Of a stretch of DNA of 6,715 bases, positions 1 to 6,563 are shown one piece after another (within the stretch, counting starts at the first letter, position 1; each line of letters opens with the position of its first letter). The notes beneath the pieces were generated by a model that was given only the letters and a program-made list of their open reading frames with translations, was not told the origin of the DNA and ran no database searches. Both the position numbers and the translations under genes were made by a program. The stretch is from an uncultured Prevotella sp. (lineage in GTDB: Bacteria; Bacteroidota; Bacteroidia; Bacteroidales; Bacteroidaceae), in the NCBI GenBank assembly GCA_900765465.1, contig CAAFRM010000365.1:1-6715 (forward strand), written 5' to 3'.

Positions 1-726
1 AACTCATACGCAGGTGTGACCAACAAGCTCCTGGCAAAGAAGGCAGAAAAGATATGCGTGGCTTACGAAGGAATGGAACGTTTCTTCCCAGCCGACAAGA
101 TTATCATGACGGGAAACCCAGTGCGACAGAACGTGCTGGAGACTACCATCACCAAGGAAGAGGCAAGAAAGCAGTTTGGACTCGACCCTGAAAAGAAAAC
201 CATCCTGCTCGTGGGCGGAAGCCTCGGAGCAAGAACCATCAACGAGAGCGTGCTGCAGCACCTGGACCTGGTGAAGGAAAGCGGCGTGCAGTTTATCTGG
301 CAGACAGGTAAGTACTACAACGCAGCCATCATGGAGCAGATGAAAGGCAAGGAATTGCCAATGCTCAAGGTTACCGACTTCATCAGCGACATGGGTGCAG
401 CCTACAAGGCAGCCGACCTGGTTATCAGCCGTGCCGGTGCCAGCAGCATCAGCGAGTTCTGCCTCATCGGCAAGCCGGTAATCCTGGTTCCTAGCCCTAA
501 CGTGGCAGAAGACCACCAGACCAAGAACGCCATGGCGCTGGTGAACAAGGACGCAGCCATCTACGTGAAGGATGCCGAGGCACCAGAGGTATTGCTGAAA
601 AAGGCAGTAGATACAGTGAAGGACGAAGCCAAGCTCGCCTCACTCTGTGAGAACATCAAGAAATTAGGTTTAAAGAACTCTGCCGACGTCATCGCCGACG
701 AAGTCATCAAATTAGCAACAAAGTAA
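1..726 (+). CDS. murG: MurG, lipid II synthase (UDP-GlcNAc transferase), 5'-truncated by window edge
   Basis: MurG transfers GlcNAc from UDP-GlcNAc to lipid I on the inner face of the cytoplasmic membrane, giving lipid II. The frame is open from the first base (NSYAGVTNK), so the fragment is 241 codons plus a TAA stop. By comparison with MurG proteins of roughly 360-380 residues, about 120-135 N-terminal residues, including most of the acceptor-binding domain, lie outside the window. Visible landmarks, numbered from the first codon, are TGNPVR at 37-42, the glycine-rich GGSLGAR at 72-78 opening the C-terminal Rossmann domain, DLVISRAGASSISE at 139-152, and EDHQTKNA at 170-177 in the UDP-GlcNAc-binding region. 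The GTG at position 16 is an internal valine, not a start. The stop shares one base with the murC start (TAATG), which suggests translational coupling. Identification is secure from these motifs and from murC following directly. Confidence 0.96.
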   Translation, partial: NSYAGVTNKLLAKKAEKICVAYEGMERFFPADKIIMTGNPVRQNVLETTITKEEARKQFGLDPEKKTILLVGGSLGARTINESVLQHLDLVKESGVQFIWQTGKYYNAAIMEQMKGKELPMLKVTDFISDMGAAYKAADLVISRAGASSISEFCLIGKPVILVPSPNVAEDHQTKNAMALVNKDAAIYVKDAEAPEVLLKKAVDTVKDEAKLASLCENIKKLGLKNSADVIADEVIKLATK

Positions 727-2102
727 TGGAAATCAAAGATATCAAAGCTGTTTATTTTGTAGGTGCCGGCGGTATCGGCATGAGCGCCATCGCCAGATAC
801 TTCCTCAGCAAGAAGTTGGTAGTAGCAGGATACGACAAGACTCCTTCCAAGCTCACCCATGAGCTGGAGAAAGAGGGCATGCTCATCCACTACGAGGAGA
901 ACGTAGACCTCATCCCTGAGGCCTGCAAGGATGCCAAGAGCACCCTGGTGATTTACACACCAGCTATCCCAGCAGAGCACAAGGAGCTGGTTTTCTTCCA
1001 TGAAAACGGCTTCACCATCGAGAAGCGTGCTCAGGTACTGGGCACACTGACCCGTACACACAAGGGCTTGTGCGTAGCCGGCACACACGGCAAGACTTCA
1101 ACATCTACCATGTGCGCCCACATCATGCACCAGAGCCATGTAGATTGCAATGCCTTCCTGGGTGGAATTTCCAAGAATTACGGCACCAACTACATCCTCT
1201 CTGACAAGAGCGACTACGTAGTAATCGAGGCAGATGAGTTCGACCGCAGCTTCCACTGGTTGCGCCCATGGATGAGCGTCATCACATCTACCGACCCAGA
1301 CCACCTCGACATCTACGGCACCAAGGAGGCTTATCTGGAAAGCTTCCGCCACTACACAGAATTGATCCAGCCGGGCGGTGCCCTCATCATCCACAAAGAC
1401 CTGGAGATGAAGCAGCACGTGCAGGACGGCGTCAAGATATACGAATACAGCCAGGACGAAGGCGACTTCCACGCAGAGAACATCAAGATAGAGAATGGCG
1501 GAATCACATTCGACTTCATCTCTCCTATCGAGAACGTAACAGGCGTGGAACTCGGACAGCCTGTGCCAATCAACATCACCAACGGTGTGGCTGCAATGGC
1601 AATGGCACAGTTGAATGGCTGCACAGCCGATGAGCTGCGCAATGGAATGAAGACATACGGAGGTGTGGACCGCCGCTTCGACTTCAAGATCAAGAACGAC
1701 AAGCTCGTATTCCTCTCCGACTACGCTCATCACCCAAAAGAGATTTACCAGAGTGCAAAGAGCATCCGTGAGCTATACAAAGATCGCAAGATTACTGCCA
1801 TCTTCCAGCCACACCTCTATACCCGCACCCGTGACTTCTACAAGGACTTTGCCAACAGCTTAAGTCTTCTCGATGAAGTCATCCTCTGCGACATCTATCC
1901 AGCCCGTGAGCAGCCTATCCCAGGTGTAACCTCCAAGCTCATCTACGACAACCTGAAACCAGGCGTAGAGAAGAGCATGATACACAAGGAAGACGTACTC
2001 GACCTGGTGAAGAACCGAGACTTCGACGTACTCGTCATCCTGGGAGCCGGCGACCTGGACAACTATGTTCCTCAAATAACAGAAATATTAGAAAAGAAGT
2101 AA
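726..2102 (+). CDS. murC: MurC, UDP-N-acetylmuramate--L-alanine ligase
   Basis: MurC is the cytoplasmic ATP-dependent ligase that attaches L-alanine to UDP-MurNAc, the first step of peptide stem synthesis. The 458 residues match the usual family length. The N-terminal Rossmann domain opens with VGAGGIGMSA (12-21). The central Mur ligase ATPase domain has the P-loop GTHGKTST (119-126), the acidic EADEFDRSF (168-176) and TDPDHLDIYG (189-198). The C-terminal domain has GVDRRF (313-318), DYAHHP (332-337), QPHLYTRT (361-368), DIYPARE (389-395) and GAGD (440-443). The GVDRRF/DYAHHP/QPHLYTRT set and the position after murG favour MurC over MurD, E, F or Mpl. EADEFDRSFHWL looks like the Bacteroidota form of the motif. 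The ATG overlaps the murG stop by one base and no Shine-Dalgarno sequence is evident, so reinitiation after murG is plausible. The TAA stop abuts the ftsQ start exactly. Confidence 0.97.
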   Translation: MEIKDIKAVYFVGAGGIGMSAIARYFLSKKLVVAGYDKTPSKLTHELEKEGMLIHYEENVDLIPEACKDAKSTLVIYTPAIPAEHKELVFFHENGFTIEKRAQVLGTLTRTHKGLCVAGTHGKTSTSTMCAHIMHQSHVDCNAFLGGISKNYGTNYILSDKSDYVVIEADEFDRSFHWLRPWMSVITSTDPDHLDIYGTKEAYLESFRHYTELIQPGGALIIHKDLEMKQHVQDGVKIYEYSQDEGDFHAENIKIENGGITFDFISPIENVTGVELGQPVPINITNGVAAMAMAQLNGCTADELRNGMKTYGGVDRRFDFKIKNDKLVFLSDYAHHPKEIYQSAKSIRELYKDRKITAIFQPHLYTRTRDFYKDFANSLSLLDEVILCDIYPAREQPIPGVTSKLIYDNLKPGVEKSMIHKEDVLDLVKNRDFDVLVILGAGDLDNYVPQITEILEKK

Positions 2103-2897
2103 ATGCATATCAATTGGCAGAAAACCATCATCATCACCCTAGACGTGGCATTGGCCACCTACCTGGGTTTCGCTTTCACCAAGTTTAACAAACCTGATGA
2201 AAAGAACCTGGTGTGCACCAAGGTGAACATCAACATACAGGATGAGATGACCAATGGCTTTCTGAATGCAAAGGAAATCAAGAAGAGACTGGAGATGAAG
2301 AAGCTCTACCCCCTGGAGAAGCCACTCAGCCAAGTGAACTCCAGGATGATAGAGGAGGCACTGAAAACCAGTCCCTTCGTGAAGACCGCAGAATGCTACA
2401 AGACCCAGGAAGGTCTGGTAGATATCTATCTCACCCAGCGCATGCCAATTGTTAGAATCAAGAGCATCAACAACGAGGACTACTATGTAGATGATCATTA
2501 TCAGATCATGCCGAACACCAACTATACGAGCGACATCATCATCGCCACGGGCAACATCAACAAATGGTACGCCCAGAAGTATATCTCACTGGTGAGCAAG
2601 ACTCTGATGACAAACAATCTTTGGAGAAATCAGATTGAGCAGATCAACGTACTGCCCAACAGGGGCATCGAACTAGTTCCCCGGGTAGGAAACCACATTA
2701 TATATATAGGTAACCTGCCCGAGAGTAACATCATCAGCAAAAGAGAAAAGGACGTAGAAGCGTTCATCAACAAAAAGATGGACCGATTGGAGAAATTCTA
2801 CAAATATGGACTATCTCAGGCTGGCTGGAACAAATACTCATACATCAATATCGAGTTTGACAACCAGATTATTTGCAAAAAGCATCATAACAGCTAA
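2103..2897 (+). CDS. ftsQ: FtsQ/DivIB-type cell division protein
   Basis: FtsQ is a bitopic membrane protein of the divisome. In characterised bacteria it links early ring proteins to FtsB/FtsL and the septal wall synthase, with its main mass outside the membrane. The 264-residue product has a very short cytoplasmic end (MHINWQK), one hydrophobic segment at about 8-26, a POTRA-like region at about 36-115 (including LNAKEIKKRL at 54-63 and SPFVKTAECY at 90-99), and a beta-rich region at about 116-255. This order is that of FtsQ. The sequence itself diverges strongly, so the assignment leans also on position between murC and ftsA. An aspartate (D14) lies inside the predicted membrane segment, which is unusual. 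The ATG at 2103 follows the murC stop with no spacer and has no evident Shine-Dalgarno sequence, pointing to coupling with murC. No alternative start fits better. Confidence 0.9.
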   Translation: MHINWQKTIIITLDVALATYLGFAFTKFNKPDEKNLVCTKVNINIQDEMTNGFLNAKEIKKRLEMKKLYPLEKPLSQVNSRMIEEALKTSPFVKTAECYKTQEGLVDIYLTQRMPIVRIKSINNEDYYVDDHYQIMPNTNYTSDIIIATGNINKWYAQKYISLVSKTLMTNNLWRNQIEQINVLPNRGIELVPRVGNHIIYIGNLPESNIISKREKDVEAFINKKMDRLEKFYKYGLSQAGWNKYSYINIEFDNQIICKKHHNS

Positions 2898-2940
2898 TTT
2901 AAGGTTAAATAGAAACAGAAAAAGATAATATATAAGGACT

Positions 2941-4386
2941 ATGCCAAAGGAATTTATTGTAGCTATCGAGCTTGGCTCATCTAAGATGACAGGTATAGCA
3001 GGTCAGAAGAATTTGGACGGCAGCATCACCGTACTTGCTGTCGTTCAGGAGAATTCATCTTCTTGCATCAGAAAGGGTGTTATCTATAACATCGACAAGA
3101 CGGGGCAGTGCCTCATCAGCATCATCAAGAAGTTGAAGAATATTCTCCAGCAAGACATCACCCAGGTATACGTGGGTGTAGGCGGCAGATCTATCAGAAG
3201 TCTGAAAAACGTCATCGTGAAGGATCTGCCTGGAGCTTCCATCATCTCGCAAGACATGATCAACGAGCTCATGGACATCAACCGCAACATGACGTATCCA
3301 GACCAGGAGATTCTGGATGCAGCAACCCAGGAATACAAGATAGACAACCAGTATCAGATAGACCCTGTAGGCATACAGTGCAACCATCTGGAGGGTATCT
3401 TCCTGAACATACTCTGGCGCAAGAACTTCTACAACAACATCAACACTTGCTTCGAAAACGCCAATATCTCTATTGCAGAGATGTACTTGGCTCCTTTGGC
3501 TATGGCAGACAGTGTCCTTACTGACTCTGAGAAGCGTGCAGGATGTATGCTCGTAGATCTGGGTGCTGATACAACGACCGTATCCGTATATTATAAAGGT
3601 ATATTACGCCATCTCTCTGTCATTCCATTGGGCGGCAACAACATCACCAAGGATCTGACTTGCCTGCAGCTTGAGGAAGCTGACGCAGAGAAGATGAAAC
3701 TGAAATACGCCAAGGCATACACCGACATCGCCAATATGGACCAGGCACTTCTCTATCCTGTAGATAAGGACAGAAGCGTGGAGAGCAAGAAGTTCATCGA
3801 AATCGTAGAGGCTCGCGTTGAGGAAATCGTGGAGAATGCCTGGTTCCAGGTTCCTGCGGAATTCTCAGACAAGCTGATGGGCGGTATCGTATTGACCGGT
3901 GGTGGCAGCAACATGCCGGAAATCGACAAGGTATTCAAGAACCATACCCATATTGACAAAGTGCGCATTGCCAAGTTCGTTACCCAGACCATCAATTCGA
4001 AGGACCAGAAGATCAACAGCCGCAACGGTATGATGAACACCATCCTGGGACTCCTGGCCAAGGGCGACATGAACTGTGCCGGCAACGAATTCGGACAGGA
4101 TCTCTTCGACAATCTCGACAACCACACTTCTACCGTTGATACCCACAGAACTACACGCAACCCTAACGACACCACAGGTTTGGGCGTAGTTCAGACAGAG
4201 GAAATCAAGAAGAAGGCAGAGGAAGAGGCTCGCCGCAAGAAGGAACAGGAGGAAGAGGAAGCAAGACGCCTGGCTGAGATTGAAGCCGAGGAAGAAGCCA
4301 AGCGCAGAAAGGAGAACAGCCTCGTACACAAGTTTATGAGAGGATTCAAGAAATTCGTCAAGGATACCATCTCAGAGGAAGAATAA
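2941..4386 (+). CDS. ftsA: FtsA, actin-like membrane tether of FtsZ, with long charged C-terminal helix
   Basis: FtsA is an actin-fold ATPase that binds the FtsZ tail and anchors the ring to the inner membrane. Visible elements are phosphate-1 IELGSSKM (9-16), an FtsA-specific 1C subdomain at about 84-162 instead of actin 1B, phosphate-2 VDLGADTTTVSVY (205-217), and the adenosine motif GGIVLTGGGSNMPEID (314-329). At 481 residues it is about 60 longer than E. coli FtsA (420). The extra length is at the C-terminus: a polar linker (about 380-417), a highly charged K/E/R segment (418-459) likely to form one long helix or coiled coil, and a basic amphipathic helix, SLVHKFMRGFKKFVKDTI (460-477), fitting the membrane-targeting sequence. 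The gene follows ftsQ after 43 AT-rich bases. AGGA at 2935-2938 lies only two bases from the ATG, too close for a normal Shine-Dalgarno. No TAnnTTTG promoter box was found in the gap, so co-transcription with the upstream genes is likely. Confidence 0.96.
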   Translation: MPKEFIVAIELGSSKMTGIAGQKNLDGSITVLAVVQENSSSCIRKGVIYNIDKTGQCLISIIKKLKNILQQDITQVYVGVGGRSIRSLKNVIVKDLPGASIISQDMINELMDINRNMTYPDQEILDAATQEYKIDNQYQIDPVGIQCNHLEGIFLNILWRKNFYNNINTCFENANISIAEMYLAPLAMADSVLTDSEKRAGCMLVDLGADTTTVSVYYKGILRHLSVIPLGGNNITKDLTCLQLEEADAEKMKLKYAKAYTDIANMDQALLYPVDKDRSVESKKFIEIVEARVEEIVENAWFQVPAEFSDKLMGGIVLTGGGSNMPEIDKVFKNHTHIDKVRIAKFVTQTINSKDQKINSRNGMMNTILGLLAKGDMNCAGNEFGQDLFDNLDNHTSTVDTHRTTRNPNDTTGLGVVQTEEIKKKAEEEARRKKEQEEEEARRLAEIEAEEEAKRRKENSLVHKFMRGFKKFVKDTISEEE

Positions 4387-4416
4387 GAAAGAATAACATT
4401 TTAGAATTATACTATT

Positions 4417-5754
4417 ATGCTAGATAACGGAAATACTCCACATATTCTGGACTTTGGAGAGCCAGAAAAAGAAAACAGCATCATCAAGGTGATTGGTGTG
4501 GGTGGTGGCGGCGGTAACGCCGTAAACCACATGTATCGTGAGGGCATCCACGACGTAAGCTTCGTATTGTGCAACACGGACAATCAGGCACTCAACGATT
4601 CTCCTGTACCTGTCCACCTGCAGTTGGGTAAGGAAGGATTGGGAGCCGGCAACAAGCCTGCCAAGGCACGCCAGGCAGCCGAGGAAACCCTGGAAGAAAT
4701 CAAGCACATGCTCAACGACGGAACCAAGATGGCTTTCATCACCGCAGGTATGGGTGGTGGTACCGGAACTGGTGCTGCCCCAGTCATTGCCCGCGTGAGC
4801 AAGGAACTGGGTATCCTGACCGTAGGTATCGTTACCATCCCATTCCGCTTCGAAGGTCCAAAGAAGATAGACCAGGCGCTGGATGGCGTTGAGGAAATGT
4901 CAAAGCACGTTGATGCCCTGCTGGTTATCAACAACGAGCGACTTCGCCAGATTTATCCAGACCTCGCCGTGCTCGATGCATTCGGCAAGGCGGATGATAC
5001 CCTGAGCGTAGCTGCCAAGAGTATCGCAGAAATCATCACAGTTCACGGACTCATCAACCTCGACTTCAACGACGTGAAGACCGTATTGAAGGATGGTGGT
5101 GTTGCCATCATGAGTACGGGATACGGTGAGGGCGAAGGTCGTGTGAAGAAGGCCATCGAAGATGCCTTGAATTCACCATTGCTCAACGACAACGACGTAT
5201 TCAACTCTAAGAAGATTCTGCTGAGCATCGCATTCGCCAGCGAGAAGAAGGACAACCCTGGTTTGACCATGGATGAGATGAACGACGTGAACGACTTCAT
5301 GGAGAAATTCGGCGAGGACTTCGAATTGAAGTGGGGACTTGCCATCGACCCAGAGCTGGGCAGCCGAGTAAAGGTAACCGTACTGGCTACCGGTTTCGGA
5401 CTCGAAGACGTGGAGGGCATGAACCGCCACATCAAGAAGCATACGGAGGAGGAAGCCCGCCGCATGGCAGAAGAGGAAGAGACAAGAGCCGAGCGCCAGA
5501 ACAGAAGAGAGCGCTACTATGGTTCAGACGGCAACTCTACGCAGTATAAGCGTCATCCACACATCTTCCTGTTCCGTCCTGAGGATCTGGACAACGAGGA
5601 TGTAATCCTGCAGGTAGAGAATACTCCTACCTACAAGCGTACACGCCAAACTCTGGAAGACATCCGCAACCTGGCTTCAGGCAATGTGGAAGTGGAAGAG
5701 GCTAAGAAAAAAGACGATAACGACTCTATTCAGGGAGTTATCAGCTTCGCCTAA
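4417..5754 (+). CDS. ftsZ: FtsZ, tubulin-like division ring GTPase
   Basis: FtsZ polymerises with GTP into the ring that recruits the divisome at midcell. The 445-residue protein has the nucleotide-binding loop VIGVGGGGGNAVN (25-37), the tubulin signature GGGTGTGAAP (113-122), and the T7 loop NLDFNDVKTVL (214-224), whose N214, D216 and D219 match the catalytic N-D-D positions of E. coli FtsZ. The GTPase core ends near 328 (TVLATGF). It is followed by a charged linker (about 338-368, with EEEARR at 344-349) and a tail that is not the plain E. coli type: FLFRPEDLDNEDVI (384-397), then NTPTYKR (402-408) as the best candidate for the conserved FtsA-binding peptide, then about 37 further residues ending GVISFA. 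The start follows ftsA after 30 AT-rich bases with no Shine-Dalgarno sequence, typical of Bacteroidota. The gene ends the plus-strand cluster and converges on recO. Confidence 0.98.
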   Translation: MLDNGNTPHILDFGEPEKENSIIKVIGVGGGGGNAVNHMYREGIHDVSFVLCNTDNQALNDSPVPVHLQLGKEGLGAGNKPAKARQAAEETLEEIKHMLNDGTKMAFITAGMGGGTGTGAAPVIARVSKELGILTVGIVTIPFRFEGPKKIDQALDGVEEMSKHVDALLVINNERLRQIYPDLAVLDAFGKADDTLSVAAKSIAEIITVHGLINLDFNDVKTVLKDGGVAIMSTGYGEGEGRVKKAIEDALNSPLLNDNDVFNSKKILLSIAFASEKKDNPGLTMDEMNDVNDFMEKFGEDFELKWGLAIDPELGSRVKVTVLATGFGLEDVEGMNRHIKKHTEEEARRMAEEEETRAERQNRRERYYGSDGNSTQYKRHPHIFLFRPEDLDNEDVILQVENTPTYKRTRQTLEDIRNLASGNVEVEEAKKKDDNDSIQGVISFA

Positions 5755-5774
5755 CTGCCCCACCGCATGAAGCC

Positions 5775-5807
5775 TTCCCTCATCCCCTCGCCACGAGGAA
5801 AGGGGAA
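5775..5807. terminator. Two-part hairpin between convergent ftsZ and recO, possible bidirectional terminator
   Basis: The 56-base convergent gap contains CCTCG (5786-5790) pairing with CGAGG (5794-5798) around a 3-base loop. An outer stem pairs TTCCCT (5775-5780) with GGGGAA (5802-5807), with one wobble, across a small internal loop. Its place between two converging stop codons suits a shared terminator. Neither side has a run of T after the stem, so a classical intrinsic terminator is not shown. The assignment is an inference from position and foldback. Confidence 0.45.
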
Positions 5808-5810
5808 AGA

Positions 5811-6536
5811 CTAGGCAAAGAGTTCCTTCAGAACAGAAAAGCTTTTCAGTTCCGGGAATCCCGGAACATGAATCTTATAATATTGCAATATCACCTCTAT
5901 ACAGCGGTTCCGATCCATTCGGGACATTGTATAGAGGTGCATTGTTTCATAGCTCAACCTGAACAGGCTCACCATACGCAGGGAATCCTCCTTATTTAAA
6001 TAATGTGTATGCGTAGGCACGAAGGAAACAAAGCGGCCCTCCTCTAAGTCAAAGTAATCGCCCGTGACTCCACTTTCCAGGTTCGGAGAGAAGCCAAGGA
6101 AGAAGGTAAGGCGAACCATGAAGACGATGTGAAAGTTGGCAAAGCCCTCTCTGGCACGGTCGAGCCACAAGACACTTTCCTCTATAAACGAGAACAAAGG
6201 CATGTTAGCCTGTTCGTTGCGGGTGGCCTGCCACAGGAGTTCAGCAAGAAACATCGACATCGCCAACTTAAACGGCGAGAAGGGAATATCCACGAATGGA
6301 GAGGAGATGGCAACATCCCTGATTCGTTGCAGACTTGCTTTCGGACGATGGTCAAACTCCAGGTTCAGCAACATCAGGGGCTGGAACAACTGTCGCTTCA
6401 TCTTCGACTTGGAAGATTTGGGAATTTTAACCATAAAAGAGAGTCTGCCCAACTTTTCCGTGAAGAAATCCACGATAAGCTGTGCATCACCATATTTAAT
6501 CGTTTGCAGCACAATGGCTCTAGTTTTTACTTCCAT
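5811..6536 (-). CDS. recO: RecO, recombination mediator protein
   Basis: RecO works with RecR, and RecF in many bacteria, to load RecA onto SSB-coated single strands and to anneal complementary strands during gap and break repair. The 241-residue product is the same size as E. coli RecO (242). It starts with the typical OB-fold opening MEVKTRAIVLQTIKYGDA, and the OB domain covers about 1-80. The rest is helical, with LAELLWQATRNEQ (98-110), FHIVFMVRLTFFLGFSP (135-151) and a C-terminal FPELKSFSVLKELFA (227-241) that looks like the Bacteroidota family. The four-cysteine zinc site found in some RecO proteins is absent: the only cysteine is C212. The ATG at 6536 suits the N-terminal motif and has no Shine-Dalgarno sequence, but a TAnnTTTG box lies just upstream. 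The stop at 5811-5813 faces ftsZ. The last third of the gene is full of palindromes, yet the reading frame looks intact and conserved. Confidence 0.94.
   Translation of the reverse strand: MEVKTRAIVLQTIKYGDAQLIVDFFTEKLGRLSFMVKIPKSSKSKMKRQLFQPLMLLNLEFDHRPKASLQRIRDVAISSPFVDIPFSPFKLAMSMFLAELLWQATRNEQANMPLFSFIEESVLWLDRAREGFANFHIVFMVRLTFFLGFSPNLESGVTGDYFDLEEGRFVSFVPTHTHYLNKEDSLRMVSLFRLSYETMHLYTMSRMDRNRCIEVILQYYKIHVPGFPELKSFSVLKELFA
5822..5834. repeat. Small inverted repeat GTTC-CTTCA-GAAC near recO 3' end
   Basis: GTTC (5822-5825) and GAAC (5831-5834) flank a 5-base loop. With only four base pairs it would mean little alone. It lies one base from the next palindrome and may be the outermost member of the recO 3' series. 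Confidence 0.4.
5836..5847. repeat. 12-base perfect palindrome in recO
   Basis: GAAAAGCTTTTC is exactly self-complementary and encodes part of LKSFS in RecO. It is separated by a single base from the inverted repeats on both sides. As a free-standing RNA hairpin it would be weak, since the centre leaves no room for a loop; as DNA it is a perfect dyad. Confidence 0.75.
5849..5867. repeat. 19-base near-perfect palindrome GTTCCGGGA-A-TCCCGGAAC in recO
   Basis: Two perfect 9-base arms flank one central base. In RNA it would form an 8-pair GC-rich stem with a 3-base loop on either strand. It encodes VPGFPEL (RecO residues 224-230). This is the strongest compact dyad in the window. Confidence 0.85.
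5880..5891. repeat. 12-base perfect palindrome ATATTGCAATAT in recO
   Basis: The sequence is exactly self-complementary and directly abuts the left arm of the long inverted repeat starting at 5892. It lies over the codons for VILQYY in RecO. Confidence 0.75.
5892..5939. repeat. Long inverted repeat: 12-base perfect arms with an inner stem, inside recO
   Basis: CACCTCTATACA (5892-5903) is the exact reverse complement of TGTATAGAGGTG (5928-5939). Between them GTTCCGA (5907-5913) pairs with TCGGGAC (5919-5925) around a 5-base loop, leaving a short internal loop between the two stems. The whole is a 48-base foldback. The imperfect positions (T5909 with G5923, G5904 with T5927) are G-U pairs on plus-strand RNA but C-A mismatches on the recO mRNA, so the plus-strand transcript folds better. 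The arms encode HLYT (200-203) and CIEV (212-215) of RecO. Confidence 0.85.
5975..6015. repeat. Inverted repeat with central 12-base palindrome TTATTTAAATAA, in recO
   Basis: TTATTTAAATAA (5992-6003) is exactly self-complementary. It sits between TACGCA (5975-5980) and its reverse complement TGCGTA (6010-6015), though the arms are not symmetric about the centre. AT-richness and the modest 6-base outer arms make this weaker than the repeats at 5849 and 5892. Confidence 0.55.
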
Positions 6537-6563
6537 TTTGTCTATAATTGTTTAAAAACAGGG

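Noticed and set aside
561..1733. Long minus-strand open frames opposite murG and murC (175 and 211 codons)
   Set aside because: They lie fully antisense to genes with clear family motifs, have no recognisable domains and show the skewed composition expected of a shadow frame.
2699..2708. TATATATATA in ftsQ
   Set aside because: A simple dinucleotide run that is self-complementary by composition; coding sequence continues normally through it.
2897..2910. Inverted repeat ATTTAA-GG-TTAAAT in the ftsQ-ftsA gap
   Set aside because: Short and purely AT arms in AT-rich spacer are easily due to chance; no T-run or promoter box accompanies it.
2935..2938. AGGA before the ftsA start as a Shine-Dalgarno site
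   Set aside because: Only two bases separate it from the ATG, and Bacteroidota generally do not depend on such sites.
3753..4329. Minus-strand frames opposite ftsA (140 and 154 codons)
   Set aside because: Leucine- and serine-rich reading is the complement of the K/E-rich FtsA C-terminus; no start context or motif supports a gene.
6080..6117. GGTTCG and CGAACC arms in the middle of recO
   Set aside because: Six-base arms 26 bases apart are expected by chance in a window this size, so I did not add it to the palindrome series.
6187..6234. Foldbacks AACG/AACA with TGTT/CGTT, and GTGGC-CT-GCCAC, in recO
   Set aside because: Short or bulged stems; suggestive that recO structure extends further, but too weak individually to list.
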